Source: Granulicatella balaenopterae (lineage in GTDB: Bacteria > Bacillota > Bacilli > Lactobacillales > Aerococcaceae). Taken from it: DNA of 32,203 nucleotides. The translations under genes and the position numbers were made by a program. The stretch spans positions 1 to 32,203 of the forward strand of contig NZ_FOGF01000028.1 of the NCBI RefSeq assembly GCF_900111135.1. Direction: 5' to 3'. How positions within the stretch are numbered: the first letter of the stretch is position 1; every line of letters starts with the position of its first letter. Below, one piece after another: positions 23,900 to 32,203 of this stretch. The notes below the pieces were generated by a model. The model saw only the letters and a list, made by a program, of their open reading frames with translations, was not told the DNA's origin and ran no database searches.

Positions 23900-23950
23900 A
23901 GAAATAAAAAAAATACAGTTGCTGTGTTATAATATACACAGCAACTGTAC
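23900..23950 (-). terminator. Intrinsic terminator of parEC
   Basis: TACAGTTGCTGTGT (23914-23927) and ACACAGCAACTGTA (23936-23949) form a perfect 14-bp stem around an 8-base loop. On the minus strand TTTTTTTTATTTC follows. It lies about 25 bp after the parC stop codon. Confidence 0.9.
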
Positions 23951-23973
23951 TAATACACTTTATTTTTATTCCT

Positions 23974-26430
23974 TTAATTTAAATTAATTAATTGATTTTT
24001 CACAATATCAACTACCTCACCTTGCTCTTCTGAAACAATTGCAGAACCATTTGAAGTACGATCTGCTAAGGTTATTTCTTTAGCAATAATCGTTACTTCT
24101 TCACTTTTTTCAGTCATTAAATGATATCGGTCGTTTAAAGATTGAATTAAATCTGCATAAACAATACGATGTGGTTTGGCTTTTAATTCACGCAATACCA
24201 TTAATCCGCGTTTAGCACGACTTAATGTAGATAATTCTTTAACAGAGAAACGTTTCACATTACCACGTTGCGTTACAATTAATAATTGTGGTTCTTTTTC
24301 TTCCTCAGCAAAAATTGCACCCATCACAAGATAATCATCCTTACGCAAGTTCATCGCTTTAACACCGCTAGCTGCCGTGCCGACAATTGGCACTTCATCT
24401 AAGCGATAACGCAAGCTAAAGCCACAATGACTGATTAATAAGACTTCATATTGTTCTTTACCAGCAACATAAACAGACAACACTTCATCGGTATCTGTTT
24501 TTAGCTTAATTGCACGACTTGTACGTGTTTTGTAGCCACGATATGTTCCAAATGCCGTACGTTCAGTCTGTTTAATCATCCCTTCTTTAGTAATAAATAC
24601 CATGCGTTCATGTTCAAGTGATTGATCATCTTTTTCAACAATATAAGCAGCAATAATAACTTCTTGCTGTTGAAGAGAAATAGTTTGACTTAAATGTTGG
24701 CCAATCTCTTTCCATTTAATGTCTGGTAACTCATGAACCGGGAAGTGTAAATAATTCCCTTTTGATGTAAATAAGACTAATGATGATAAAGTTGACGCTT
24801 TCGTAACTAAGACTATATCATCCCCTTCACGCATTGCTAATTCGTCTGTTGTACTTGCAGCATATGAACGTAAGCTTGTTCGTTTATAATAGCCTTGTTT
24901 AGTTACAGATACCATCACATCTTCTTCAGCAACTAAGACGGCTGTTTCAATTTTGATTTCTTCAATTTGATCTTGAATCATTGTTAAACGTGGAGTCATA
25001 AATTTCTTCTTAACTTCACGTAATTCTGTTTTCATAACATTTTTTAAGACTTTTTCAGAATTTAAAATACTTTGGTAACGTGCTACTTGTTCATTCAACT
25101 CTAAATGCTCATTTTGCAAGGTTGTAATATCGGTATTCGTTAAACGATACAATTGTAATGTCACGATAGCTTCTGCTTGAATCTCACTAAAGTCAAATTC
25201 CTCACATAAACGTTTGCGGGCATCTTTTTTATCATTACTATTACGGATTAAAGCAATTACTTCATCTAAAATTGATAAAGCTTTCATTAATCCATCAACA
25301 ATATGAATACGAGCTTGTGCTTTATTTAAATTATATTGCGTACGCTTTGTAATCACTTCTTTTTGATAGCTAATATATGAAGCTATAATTGTTTTCAAAC
25401 CAACTTGAACGGGACGACGATCATCAATAGCCACCATATTAAAGTTATAATTGATTTGTAGATCGGTATTTTTTAATAAATAATTTAAAATCCCTTCTGC
25501 ATTAGCTTCTTTTTTTAATTCCACAACAATTTGCAAGCCAGTTCGGTCTGATTCATCACGAACTTCTGCAATCCCATCAATTTTTTTATTGACACGAATT
25601 TCATCCATTTTCTTAACAAGTGACGCTTTATTCACTTCATATGGAATTTCTGAAATAACAATTTTTTCTTTATTCCCTTTAATTGGTTCAATCTTGGTTT
25701 TGGAACGCACAACTACTTTTCCTTTACCAGTTTTGTATGCTTTTTCTAGTTCTTTAACCCCTTGAATAATCGCACCAGTCGGGAAATCAGGTCCTTTTAC
25801 AAATTGCATTAAATCTTTTACACTAGCTTCTGGATGATCAATTGTATAAATTGTTGCATCAATTACTTCACCTAAATTATGCGGCGGAATTTCTGTTGCA
25901 TATCCGGCAGAAATCCCTGTTGAACCATTCACTAAAAGGTTCGGAAAACGCGCTGGTAACACAACTGGCTCTTGATCAGTGTCATCAAAATTCCACACAA
26001 ATTCAACTGTCTCTTTATCAATATCACGTAATAATTCTTCAGAAATCTTTGAAAGCCGTGCCTCAGTATAACGCATTGCAGCAGCTGGATCCCCATCCAT
26101 ACTACCATTATTCCCATGCATTTCAACTAATACATCACGTAATTTCCAGTCTTGACTCAAACGAACCATTGCTTCATATACGGATGAATCCCCATGTGGG
26201 TGATAGTTACCAATTACGTTACCAACTGTTTTGGCACATTTTCTAAATTGTTTATCACTTGTATTACCTTCTGCGTACATTGCATATAAAATACGTCTTT
26301 GTACTGGCTTTAAACCATCACGAATATCCGGTAAGGCACGATCTTGGATGATATATTTAGAATAACGACCAAATCTGTCACCCATGACATCTTCTAAATT
26401 TAGTTCTTGAATATCAAATTCTTCTGCCAT
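23974..26430 (-). CDS. parC: DNA topoisomerase IV subunit A
   Basis: Subunit A (818 residues) of topoisomerase IV breaks and rejoins DNA to separate daughter chromosomes. The catalytic tyrosine is Y121 in [12 protein letters not shown]. The N-terminal domain is followed by a tower/coiled-coil region and six-bladed C-terminal repeats. The quinolone region [14 protein letters not shown] keeps the usual Ser and Glu, so no target resistance is seen there. I chose ATG 26430, one base after the parE stop and 9 bases from GGAGG; ATG 26439 would touch that GGAGG. It is co-transcribed with parE. Confidence 0.95.
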   Translation of the reverse strand: MAEEFDIQELNLEDVMGDRFGRYSKYIIQDRALPDIRDGLKPVQRRILYAMYAEGNTSDKQFRKCAKTVGNVIGNYHPHGDSSVYEAMVRLSQDWKLRDVLVEMHGNNGSMDGDPAAAMRYTEARLSKISEELLRDIDKETVEFVWNFDDTDQEPVVLPARFPNLLVNGSTGISAGYATEIPPHNLGEVIDATIYTIDHPEASVKDLMQFVKGPDFPTGAIIQGVKELEKAYKTGKGKVVVRSKTKIEPIKGNKEKIVISEIPYEVNKASLVKKMDEIRVNKKIDGIAEVRDESDRTGLQIVVELKKEANAEGILNYLLKNTDLQINYNFNMVAIDDRRPVQVGLKTIIASYISYQKEVITKRTQYNLNKAQARIHIVDGLMKALSILDEVIALIRNSNDKKDARKRLCEEFDFSEIQAEAIVTLQLYRLTNTDITTLQNEHLELNEQVARYQSILNSEKVLKNVMKTELREVKKKFMTPRLTMIQDQIEEIKIETAVLVAEEDVMVSVTKQGYYKRTSLRSYAASTTDELAMREGDDIVLVTKASTLSSLVLFTSKGNYLHFPVHELPDIKWKEIGQHLSQTISLQQQEVIIAAYIVEKDDQSLEHERMVFITKEGMIKQTERTAFGTYRGYKTRTSRAIKLKTDTDEVLSVYVAGKEQYEVLLISHCGFSLRYRLDEVPIVGTAASGVKAMNLRKDDYLVMGAIFAEEEKEPQLLIVTQRGNVKRFSVKELSTLSRAKRGLMVLRELKAKPHRIVYADLIQSLNDRYHLMTEKSEEVTIIAKEITLADRTSNGSAIVSEEQGEVVDIVKNQLINLN

Positions 26431-26431
26431 T

Positions 26432-28456
26432 CTATTCATCCTCCAATAAAGATAATTGTTCTAATTCTTCTGCTTCTTTTTGTTGCACTAACACACTTGT
26501 CGAATCCATACCAGTTTCAGTTGTGTCTAAAATACTCTTTTCATCTCCTAAACGGAATTCAACATGTTTTTCAATCCATTTACGCCGAGGTTCTACTTTA
26601 TTACCCATTAAGGTACTTACACGACGTTCGGCTTGAGCAGCATCATCAATCACCACACGAATTAATGTTCTTGAGGTTGGATCCATCGTTGTTTCCCATA
26701 ATTGGTCAGCATTCATCTCACCCAAACCTTTGTAGCGTTGTAATAGGTATCCACGACCTACTTTGGCGATTTTTGCATCTAATTCTTTTTCAGTCCAGGC
26801 ATATTCAACAACTTGTTTTTTGCCACGACCTTTAGAAATTTTAAATAATGGTGGTAGAGCTAAATAGATTTTACCAGCTTCTACTAATGGCTTCATATAA
26901 CGATAGAAAAATGTTAATAACAGCACTTGAATATGAGCACCATCAGTATCCGCATCGGTCATAATAATAATCTTATCATAATTACAATCTTTAATATCAA
27001 AATCAGGTCCGACACCCGCACCGATTGTATGGATAATTGTATTAATTTCTTCATTTTTTAAGATATCTGTCATTGAAGCTTTTTCCGTATTAATAACTTT
27101 CCCTCTTAATGGTAGGATTGCTTGGAACTTACGATCACGTCCTTGTTTTGCGGAACCTCCAGCTGAATCCCCTTCGACTAGATATAATTCATTCTTCTTA
27201 GGGTTTCGTCCTTGAGCAGGGGTTAATTTACCTGATAAGAGCGTATCTTTTTTCTTATTCTTTTTGCCAGTACGAGCATCTTCACGAGCTTTACGACTAG
27301 CTTCACGAACTTCACGAGCTTTAATAGCTTTACGTAATAAATCTTGCGCAACTTCACCATTTTCCACTAAGAAATAGCCTAATTGTTCCGTTACAATATT
27401 TTCAACAATACCACGTGCACTTGGGGTTCCTAATTTATCTTTGGTTTGACCTTCAAATTGCAGGATGGCTTCGGGAACTTTTAACGAAATAATAGCCGTT
27501 AAGCCTTCACGAACATCGCTACCTTCTAGATTTTTATCTTTATCTTTTAATAATCCAACTTTACGAGCATACTCATTAAAAGCTTTGGTCATCGCCGTTT
27601 TCATACCGACTTCATGCGTACCGCCACCTTTTGTACGAACATTATTAACAAAGGATAAAATTGTCTCTGAATAGCCATCATTATATTGAAATGCGAATTC
27701 AGTCTCAACGTCATCTAATATATTATCGAATGCTACAATTGGTGATAATGTATCTTTTTCTTCATTTAAATATTCAATAAAGTTTTTTAATCCTTCTTCA
27801 TAACAAAAAGTATCTGTCTCATCAGTTCTTTCATCAGTTAATGTAATTGTTAAACCTTTTAATAGGAACGCTGATTCACGCAACCGTTCTGATAAAGTTT
27901 CATAGGACCAATTATTTGTTGAAAAGATTGAACTACTTGGCATAAAGGTTACTGAAGTTCCAGAACCTTTTCTTTTTGTTTTATGGGTTTTTAAATCACC
28001 TACAACAATTCCTTTTTCAAAGTGATATTCATAGACTTGACCATCTCTTAATACAGAAACATCAAGCCAATCAGACAAAGCATTTACAACACTGGCACCC
28101 ACACCATGTAAGCCGCCTGATGTTTTATAACCACCTTGACCAAATTTACCACCGGCATGTAAGACAGTAAAAATAATTTCAATGGTTGGCTTGCCTGATT
28201 TGTGCTTTCCAATCGGCATCCCACGACCATTATCACGAACAGTTAAAGATAGATCTTTATGGATAATAACGTCAATTTCATCTGCTTCACCAGCTAACAC
28301 TTCATCGACTGCATTATCAACAATTTCATATGCTAAATGATGTAAACCACGATAATCGGTCGATCCGATATACATACCTGGTCTTTTTCTAACAGCTTCC
28401 AACCCTTCTAAAATTTGGATAGCATCATCATTATATTGATTCATTTCTGTAGGCAT
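26432..28456 (-). CDS. parE: DNA topoisomerase IV subunit B
   Basis: Subunit B (674 residues) supplies ATP hydrolysis for topoisomerase IV. GHKL ATPase motifs are [14 protein letters not shown] and [10 protein letters not shown], then a transducer domain, then the TOPRIM domain with [30 protein letters not shown] and [21 protein letters not shown]. The NTEKA form and the partner ParC gene indicate ParE rather than GyrB. AAGGAGTGAAAG precedes ATG 28456. Confidence 0.95.
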   Translation of the reverse strand: MPTEMNQYNDDAIQILEGLEAVRKRPGMYIGSTDYRGLHHLAYEIVDNAVDEVLAGEADEIDVIIHKDLSLTVRDNGRGMPIGKHKSGKPTIEIIFTVLHAGGKFGQGGYKTSGGLHGVGASVVNALSDWLDVSVLRDGQVYEYHFEKGIVVGDLKTHKTKRKGSGTSVTFMPSSSIFSTNNWSYETLSERLRESAFLLKGLTITLTDERTDETDTFCYEEGLKNFIEYLNEEKDTLSPIVAFDNILDDVETEFAFQYNDGYSETILSFVNNVRTKGGGTHEVGMKTAMTKAFNEYARKVGLLKDKDKNLEGSDVREGLTAIISLKVPEAILQFEGQTKDKLGTPSARGIVENIVTEQLGYFLVENGEVAQDLLRKAIKAREVREASRKAREDARTGKKNKKKDTLLSGKLTPAQGRNPKKNELYLVEGDSAGGSAKQGRDRKFQAILPLRGKVINTEKASMTDILKNEEINTIIHTIGAGVGPDFDIKDCNYDKIIIMTDADTDGAHIQVLLLTFFYRYMKPLVEAGKIYLALPPLFKISKGRGKKQVVEYAWTEKELDAKIAKVGRGYLLQRYKGLGEMNADQLWETTMDPTSRTLIRVVIDDAAQAERRVSTLMGNKVEPRRKWIEKHVEFRLGDEKSILDTTETGMDSTSVLVQQKEAEELEQLSLLEDE

Positions 28457-28495
28457 TCTTTCACTCCTTAAACATCTAATTCTAGTATCTATTCC

Positions 28496-28523
28496 ATAAT
28501 ACTTGAAAATCTATATTTTGCAA
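28496..28523 (-). promoter_or_regulatory. Promoter of parEC (TTGCAA-16-TATTAT)
   Basis: On the minus strand TTGCAA (28523-28518), 16-base spacer, TATTAT (28501-28496), about 40 bases before ATG 28456. Confidence 0.6.
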
Positions 28524-28621
28524 GAATTCTAAATAAATTCTTTTTTCACCATAGACAATTTCATTTTATCACATTTTTCACTAATGCCAAAACATACGGA
28601 TATAAAACTAGTATTTATAGC

Positions 28622-28677
28622 AAAAAAGAAAGACTAAACAAGATTTTATATCATCACCTAGTCTTGTTTAGTCTTAA
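28622..28677 (-). terminator. Intrinsic terminator after the first Bmp lipoprotein gene
   Basis: AAGACTAAACAAGA and TCTTGTTTAGTCTT form a perfect 14-bp stem around an 18-base loop. On the minus strand TCTTTTTTG follows. It sits 10 bp after the stop codon. Confidence 0.9.
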
Positions 28678-28687
28678 AATTTATAAA

Positions 28688-29746
28688 TTATTCATTATCT
28701 TTTTCTGGTTTTTGTGGAACAACTTGTGAACCGTCAATAATTTTTACTTTGTACTCTTCAATCTTAGCTTTTGCTTCTTCTGATAATTGACCTTCTGTTA
28801 AACCAACACCATTATCAGCTAAACCTAATTCAATATGTGTACCACCATGATAAATACCATTACTTGCATCATCACACATTTTTTGAACTGCTTGACCCAC
28901 ACCTTTTAATGTTGATGTTAAAGTAATATTACGATTATCATCAATTGCGCCTTCTGCAGCTTGGTCTTGGTCGACACCAATTACCCAAACTTCACGACTT
29001 GGATCAGTTGAAACAATTTCTTTTGCTTCAGTAAACACGCCATTACCAGCACCACCAGCACAATGGAAAATCACATCCACATCATTAGCATACATTGCAT
29101 TTGCTAGGGCTTTACCTTTACTTGCATCAACAAAAGTATCAGCATATTGTACTTCTACATCAATGTCAGGGTTAACCGCATGAACACCTGCTGTATATCC
29201 AGCTTGGAAACGATCTAAAACTGGCCCTGGCATACCACCGATGAATCCAACTTTATTAGTTTTAGTTGTTTCTGCTGCTGCAACACCTGCTAAGAATGCT
29301 GCTTCATTGTCTTTAAAAGTTACTGAAGCCACGTTTGGTAAATCTACTACTGAATCCACTAATACAAATTGACTTTCCGGATTTACACTTGCTACTTCTG
29401 TCATTGATTTATCGAATTTAAAACCTGTACCAAAAATCAAATCATAACCTGAATTGATAGCTAGGTTGAAGTTATTTACATAATCAGACTCTGAATTAGA
29501 TTGAATATAATCATATCCATTTCTTCCTTTTTCTAATCCATGTTCATTTCCCCATTCAGTTAATCCTTCCCAAGCTGATTGAGTAAATGATTTATCGTCT
29601 ACCCCTCCAACTAAAGTAACGATTACGGCTGTTAAGTTGTCATTATCGTTTGTTTGTGTTTGATTATCATCAGATCCACATGCTGTTAAAGTTGCAGTCG
29701 CTCCTAATGATAATGCTAATAATGCTAAGTTCTTTTGTAATTTCAC
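28688..29746 (-). CDS. Bmp/PnrA-family substrate-binding lipoprotein (copy 1)
   Basis: A 352-residue lipoprotein of the Bmp (TmpC/PnrA) family, which binds purine nucleosides or related ligands for ABC uptake. The start is GTG 29746 with GGAGG upstream; an in-frame ATG at 29845 has no such site and would put 33 residues before the signal. Lipobox LTAC with C23. Family features are VDDKSFTQSAWEGLTEWG, FGTGFKFDKS, FLAGVAAAETTKTNKVGFIGG and VWVIGVDQDQAAEG. It has its own promoter and terminator. It is a paralogue of the next two genes; no permease or ATPase gene is nearby. Confidence 0.9.
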   Translation of the reverse strand: MKLQKNLALLALSLGATATLTACGSDDNQTQTNDNDNLTAVIVTLVGGVDDKSFTQSAWEGLTEWGNEHGLEKGRNGYDYIQSNSESDYVNNFNLAINSGYDLIFGTGFKFDKSMTEVASVNPESQFVLVDSVVDLPNVASVTFKDNEAAFLAGVAAAETTKTNKVGFIGGMPGPVLDRFQAGYTAGVHAVNPDIDVEVQYADTFVDASKGKALANAMYANDVDVIFHCAGGAGNGVFTEAKEIVSTDPSREVWVIGVDQDQAAEGAIDDNRNITLTSTLKGVGQAVQKMCDDASNGIYHGGTHIELGLADNGVGLTEGQLSEEAKAKIEEYKVKIIDGSQVVPQKPEKDNE

Positions 29747-29830
29747 AATAAAACCTCCAAATTTTTTTAGCCCATTTTTGAGGGCAAGAAGTATTCTATC
29801 ATAGTTTATTTGGAAATAAAAGAAGATTAT
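29747..29830 (-). promoter_or_regulatory. Leader and candidate promoter of Bmp copy 1
   Basis: On the minus strand TGATAGAAT (extended -10) lies about 60 bases before GTG 29746. A small GCCC/GGGC hairpin sits in the leader before GGAGG. The leader is too short for a purine riboswitch. Confidence 0.4.
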
Positions 29831-29870
29831 TTTATTCTCTAGCAAATCTCATGCCAAAATATTTACACAC

Positions 29871-29902
29871 AAAAAAACTAAAGCGCTTAACACGCCTTAG
29901 TT
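29871..29902 (-). terminator. Terminator of Bmp copy 2, overlapping its stop codon
   Basis: On the minus strand AACTAAGGCG pairs with CGCTTTAGTT (one G-T wobble), then TTTTTTTG. The left arm includes the TAA stop. Confidence 0.85.
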
Positions 29903-30931
29903 ATCGGAAGTTGTCAAGGGAACATACTGCTCACCTGAAATAATTAAATTTTTATATTTTTCTACAGAATTTTGGGCTGATTCACTTAATTCACCTTTTG
30001 TTAAGCCAACACCTTGTTCTTGCAATCCCATAATTAAGTGTTCACCATCATGATATTGGCCATTCATTGCTTGACTAGCTAAATCTTTTACTGCTGTTCC
30101 AACACCTTTTATCGTAGATGTTAATGTAATATTGCGTTCTTCACTAATATAGCCTTCTGGTGACTGGTCTTGATCAACTCCAATTACCCATACCTCACGA
30201 CTTGGATCAGCTTCTACAATCTCTTTAGCTTCTGCAAAAATTCCTGCTCCTGCTCCAGCAACTTGGAAAATCACATCAACACCACTTTCGTACATCACAC
30301 TAGCAATTGCTTTTCCTTTAGCGAAATCTGTAAATGAATCAATATATTTTATATCTACTACAATTTCAGGATTAACGGCTTTAACACCTGCTAGAAAACC
30401 TGCTTCAAAATGATCAACAATCACACCTCTAATCCCGCCAATAAACCCTACTTGATTAGTTTTGGTTGTTTCTGCTGCCGCAACACCTGCTAGAAAAGCC
30501 GCCTCATTATCTCTAAAAGTTACCGAAGTCACATTGGGTAAATCAATAACCGAATCAATCGCAACAAAGTGATGAACCGGATTCAGTTCTGCTACTTCTT
30601 TAATAGATTTTTCTAATTTGTAACCAATCCCAAAAATCAAATCATATTCTGTTTGAACAGCCATATTAAAGTTTCTCACATAATCTGATTCTGAATCTGA
30701 TTCAAAATAATTATAACCATGAGCTCCTTGTTTTAAGCCATTTTGCTTTCCCCATTCAGTTAAACCTTCCCATGCACCTTGATTAAATGATTTATCATCA
30801 ATCCCTGCTACATCAGTTACAATTGCTGCTGTTACCCGAGGTTCAACTGTCATAATTTTTTTATCATGACAAGCACTCAAACTCAATAAACCTATTACTA
30901 GTATACCAGTTTTTATAATTTTTTTATCCAT
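29897..30931 (-). CDS. Bmp/PnrA-family substrate-binding lipoprotein (copy 2)
   Basis: A 344-residue lipoprotein with lipobox LSAC (C21). It shares with copies 1 and 3 IDDKSFNQGAWEGLTEWG, FGIGYKLEKS, FLAGVAAAETTKTNQVGFIGG and VWVIGVDQDQSPEG. Differences lie in the ligand region: copy 2 has FQVAGAGAGIFAEA where copy 1 has FHCAGGAGNGVFTEA and copy 3 YHASAGVGNGIFSEA. It also has more Ile/Lys codons near the start. GAGGAGG precedes ATG 30931. It follows copy 3 by 60 bp without a clear terminator, so copies 3 and 2 may share a transcript. Confidence 0.9.
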   Translation of the reverse strand: MDKKIIKTGILVIGLLSLSACHDKKIMTVEPRVTAAIVTDVAGIDDKSFNQGAWEGLTEWGKQNGLKQGAHGYNYFESDSESDYVRNFNMAVQTEYDLIFGIGYKLEKSIKEVAELNPVHHFVAIDSVIDLPNVTSVTFRDNEAAFLAGVAAAETTKTNQVGFIGGIRGVIVDHFEAGFLAGVKAVNPEIVVDIKYIDSFTDFAKGKAIASVMYESGVDVIFQVAGAGAGIFAEAKEIVEADPSREVWVIGVDQDQSPEGYISEERNITLTSTIKGVGTAVKDLASQAMNGQYHDGEHLIMGLQEQGVGLTKGELSESAQNSVEKYKNLIISGEQYVPLTTSDN

Positions 30932-30991
30932 TAGTACCTCCTCTTTTATTGATAGTCTTTTTTAATAGTCCTACTCATTATTAGAACGCTT

Positions 30992-32047
30992 TTAGTTATT
31001 TTCTGAATTTTCTACTTTTTCTGGTACCACTTGTTCACCTGAAATGATTTTTGCTTTATATTCTTCAACTTTTGCTTTTACTTCATCAGTCATTTCACCA
31101 TCAGTAATTGCAACACCTTCATCCTCTAATCCAAAGACTAACACTTCTCCATCATGATAAACCCCATCAATTGCATCATTACATAAAGTTGTAATAGCTG
31201 TTCCAACACCTTTTAAAGATGACGTTAACGTTACATTACGATTTTCATCAATATATCCTTCAGCTGATTGGTCTTGGTCAACACCAATTACCCATACTTC
31301 ACGACTTGGATCTGCTTGAACGATTTCTTTTGCTTCAGAGAAAATACCATTACCAACACCAGCTGACGCATGATAGATAACATCAATACCATTACTATAC
31401 ATTGCATGTGCCATTGTTTTACCTTTACCTGCATCAACGAATGAGTCTGCATATTGTACTTCAACTACCGCATCAGGATTCACCGCTTTTACTCCAGCAA
31501 TAAAACCAGCTTCAAAACGATCAATTACTTCACCATGCATACCACCAATGAATCCCACTTTATTTGTTTTTGACGTTTCACCAGCTGCAACACCTGCTAA
31601 AAAGGATGATTGATGATCTTTAAAGGTAATTGATGCCACATTTGGGAGTTCAACCACTCGGTCAATAATTGCAAAATGTGATTCTGGATAAGATGGAGCA
31701 ACTTCTTTTAAGGCTGCTTCCAATTTATAACCACCGGCAAAAATCATATCATATTCAGCATGTACTGCTGCACTTAGATTTGTAACATAATCTGAATCAG
31801 AATTTGATTCTAAATAGTTATAACCGTTAGAACCCTTTTGTAAACCATGTGATTGTCCCCATGCTTCTAATGCTTCCCATGAACCTTGGTTAAATGACTT
31901 ATCATCTACTCCGGCAACATCTGTAACAAGTACTGCACTTACAGCATCTTTTTCTGTTGTCTTAGTCTCTGTTTCTGATCCACAAGCCACTAATGTAGTT
32001 GTTAATCCCGTTGCTAAAGTTAGTAATGCTAATCGTTTGTTATTCAT
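30992..32047 (-). CDS. Bmp/PnrA-family substrate-binding lipoprotein (copy 3)
   Basis: A 351-residue lipoprotein starting at ATG 32047 (MNNKRLALL), six bases from AGGAGG; the TTG one codon earlier is closer to that site and less likely. Lipobox LVAC (C22 from this start). Motifs are VDDKSFNQGSWEALEAWG, FAGGYKLEAA, FLAGVAAGETSKTNKVGFIGG and VWVIGVDQDQSAEG. It is the first of the three tandem paralogues in transcription order and has its own promoter. The ligand is probably a nucleoside, by family only. Confidence 0.9.
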   Translation of the reverse strand: MNNKRLALLTLATGLTTTLVACGSETETKTTEKDAVSAVLVTDVAGVDDKSFNQGSWEALEAWGQSHGLQKGSNGYNYLESNSDSDYVTNLSAAVHAEYDMIFAGGYKLEAALKEVAPSYPESHFAIIDRVVELPNVASITFKDHQSSFLAGVAAGETSKTNKVGFIGGMHGEVIDRFEAGFIAGVKAVNPDAVVEVQYADSFVDAGKGKTMAHAMYSNGIDVIYHASAGVGNGIFSEAKEIVQADPSREVWVIGVDQDQSAEGYIDENRNVTLTSSLKGVGTAITTLCNDAIDGVYHDGEVLVFGLEDEGVAITDGEMTDEVKAKVEEYKAKIISGEQVVPEKVENSENN

Positions 32048-32081
32048 CAAAATCCTCCTGTTTTACGCACAAATTTTTACT

Positions 32082-32111
32082 AGTATAACATATATCATAT
32101 GGTCAATGCAA
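32082..32111 (-). promoter_or_regulatory. Promoter of Bmp copy 3 (TTGCAT-18-TATACT)
   Basis: On the minus strand TTGCAT (32111-32106), 18-base spacer, TATACT (32087-32082) with TGT before it (extended -10). The ATG follows about 35 bases later. Confidence 0.6.
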
Positions 32112-32203
32112 TAAATGATGTTGTTGAAGAAATTCTTCAATGGCATCATTTATTTTTTTATACACAAAAAGCATCTGATGCCCTATAATAAAATCGACCA
32201 AAA
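32103..32203 (-). CDS. Possible C-terminal end of an upstream gene, cut by the window edge
   Basis: On the minus strand one frame is open from the right edge to a TGA at 32105-32103, giving about 32 residues: LVDFIIGHQMLFVYKKI followed by NDAIEEFLQQHHLLH. It looks protein-like (amphipathic C-terminal helix). A strong hairpin lies inside it, though, and other frames are stopped. It may be real or a chance ORF. Confidence 0.3.
   Translation of the reverse strand, partial: LVDFIIGHQMLFVYKKINDAIEEFLQQHHLLH
32110..32160 (+). terminator. Strong hairpin with a T-tract on the plus strand at the right end
   Basis: AATAAATGATG (32110-32120) pairs with CATCATTTATT (32144-32154). The inner palindrome is TTGAAGAAATTCTTCAA. 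Seven T follow on the plus strand; on the minus strand the sequence after the stem is TGCATTG, without a T-tract. It is therefore a plus-strand terminator by shape, although no plus-strand gene is seen between 19370 and here. Confidence 0.6.

Noticed and set aside
26407-26835. Plus-strand ORF of 142 codons opposite parE/parC
   Set aside because: Antisense shadow across the parE end and parC start with low-complexity composition.
29747-29870. Purine riboswitch before a Bmp lipoprotein gene
   Set aside because: The leader from the likely -10 is about 55 bases, too short, and the conserved loops are not visible.

Overview
The window is AT-rich bacterial DNA with short intergenic gaps, strong AGGAGG ribosome binding sites, intrinsic terminators and frequent extended -10 (TGnTAnnAT) promoters. 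Gene content points to a fermentative low-GC Firmicute of the order Lactobacillales: pyruvate formate-lyase with its activase, oligoendopeptidase PepF beside CoiA, small alarmone synthetase RelQ next to NAD kinase, a split ThrE exporter and several Bmp-type lipoproteins. A Carnobacteriaceae or Aerococcaceae-like genus is possible, but genus cannot be fixed from sequence alone. Most genes are on the minus strand.

Layout. Positions 1-2016 carry two exported proteins on the minus strand: a gene cut by the left edge, and a CAP-domain protein ending in 38-residue aromatic wall-binding-type repeats. After an AT-rich gap comes a complete IS3-family (IS150-group) element (2523-4033). It has a 3-bp target duplication, an intact OrfB and an OrfA broken by one base. 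It sits exactly between an LssY_C-domain membrane protein gene and that gene's terminator. A Cof-type phosphatase precedes the LssY_C gene. A divergent MIP18/SufT-like Fe-S factor gene follows, then an M42 peptidase-MATE transporter pair.

From 9290 to 18018 lies a block that matches in content the Bacillus yjbF-yjbO neighbourhood: relQ-nadK-RluA-type synthase-mgtE as one minus operon, a CYTH protein and an SpxH-like ClpXP adaptor on the plus strand, then pepF and coiA on the minus strand. It joins stringent response, NADP supply, Spx proteolysis, Mg2+ uptake and competence. Between spxH and pepF sits a probable relic of an IS200/IS605 (TnpB/omegaRNA) right end. A TACGTATA box that resembles the SigX/ComX competence box lies upstream of coiA.

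The right half holds a two-gene ThrE-type exporter (plus) converging on azlCD (minus, with a perfect TTGACA -35), then pflA and pflB. The pflB promoter carries a Rex-like operator cluster. The parE-parC operon for topoisomerase IV follows, and then three tandem paralogous Bmp/PnrA-type substrate-binding lipoproteins, each with its own lipobox, without ABC permease or ATPase genes inside the window. No tRNA, rRNA, CRISPR array or defence locus was seen. The least explained parts are the left-edge secreted proteins, the LssY_C protein, the IS605-like relic and a plus-oriented terminator hairpin at the right end.
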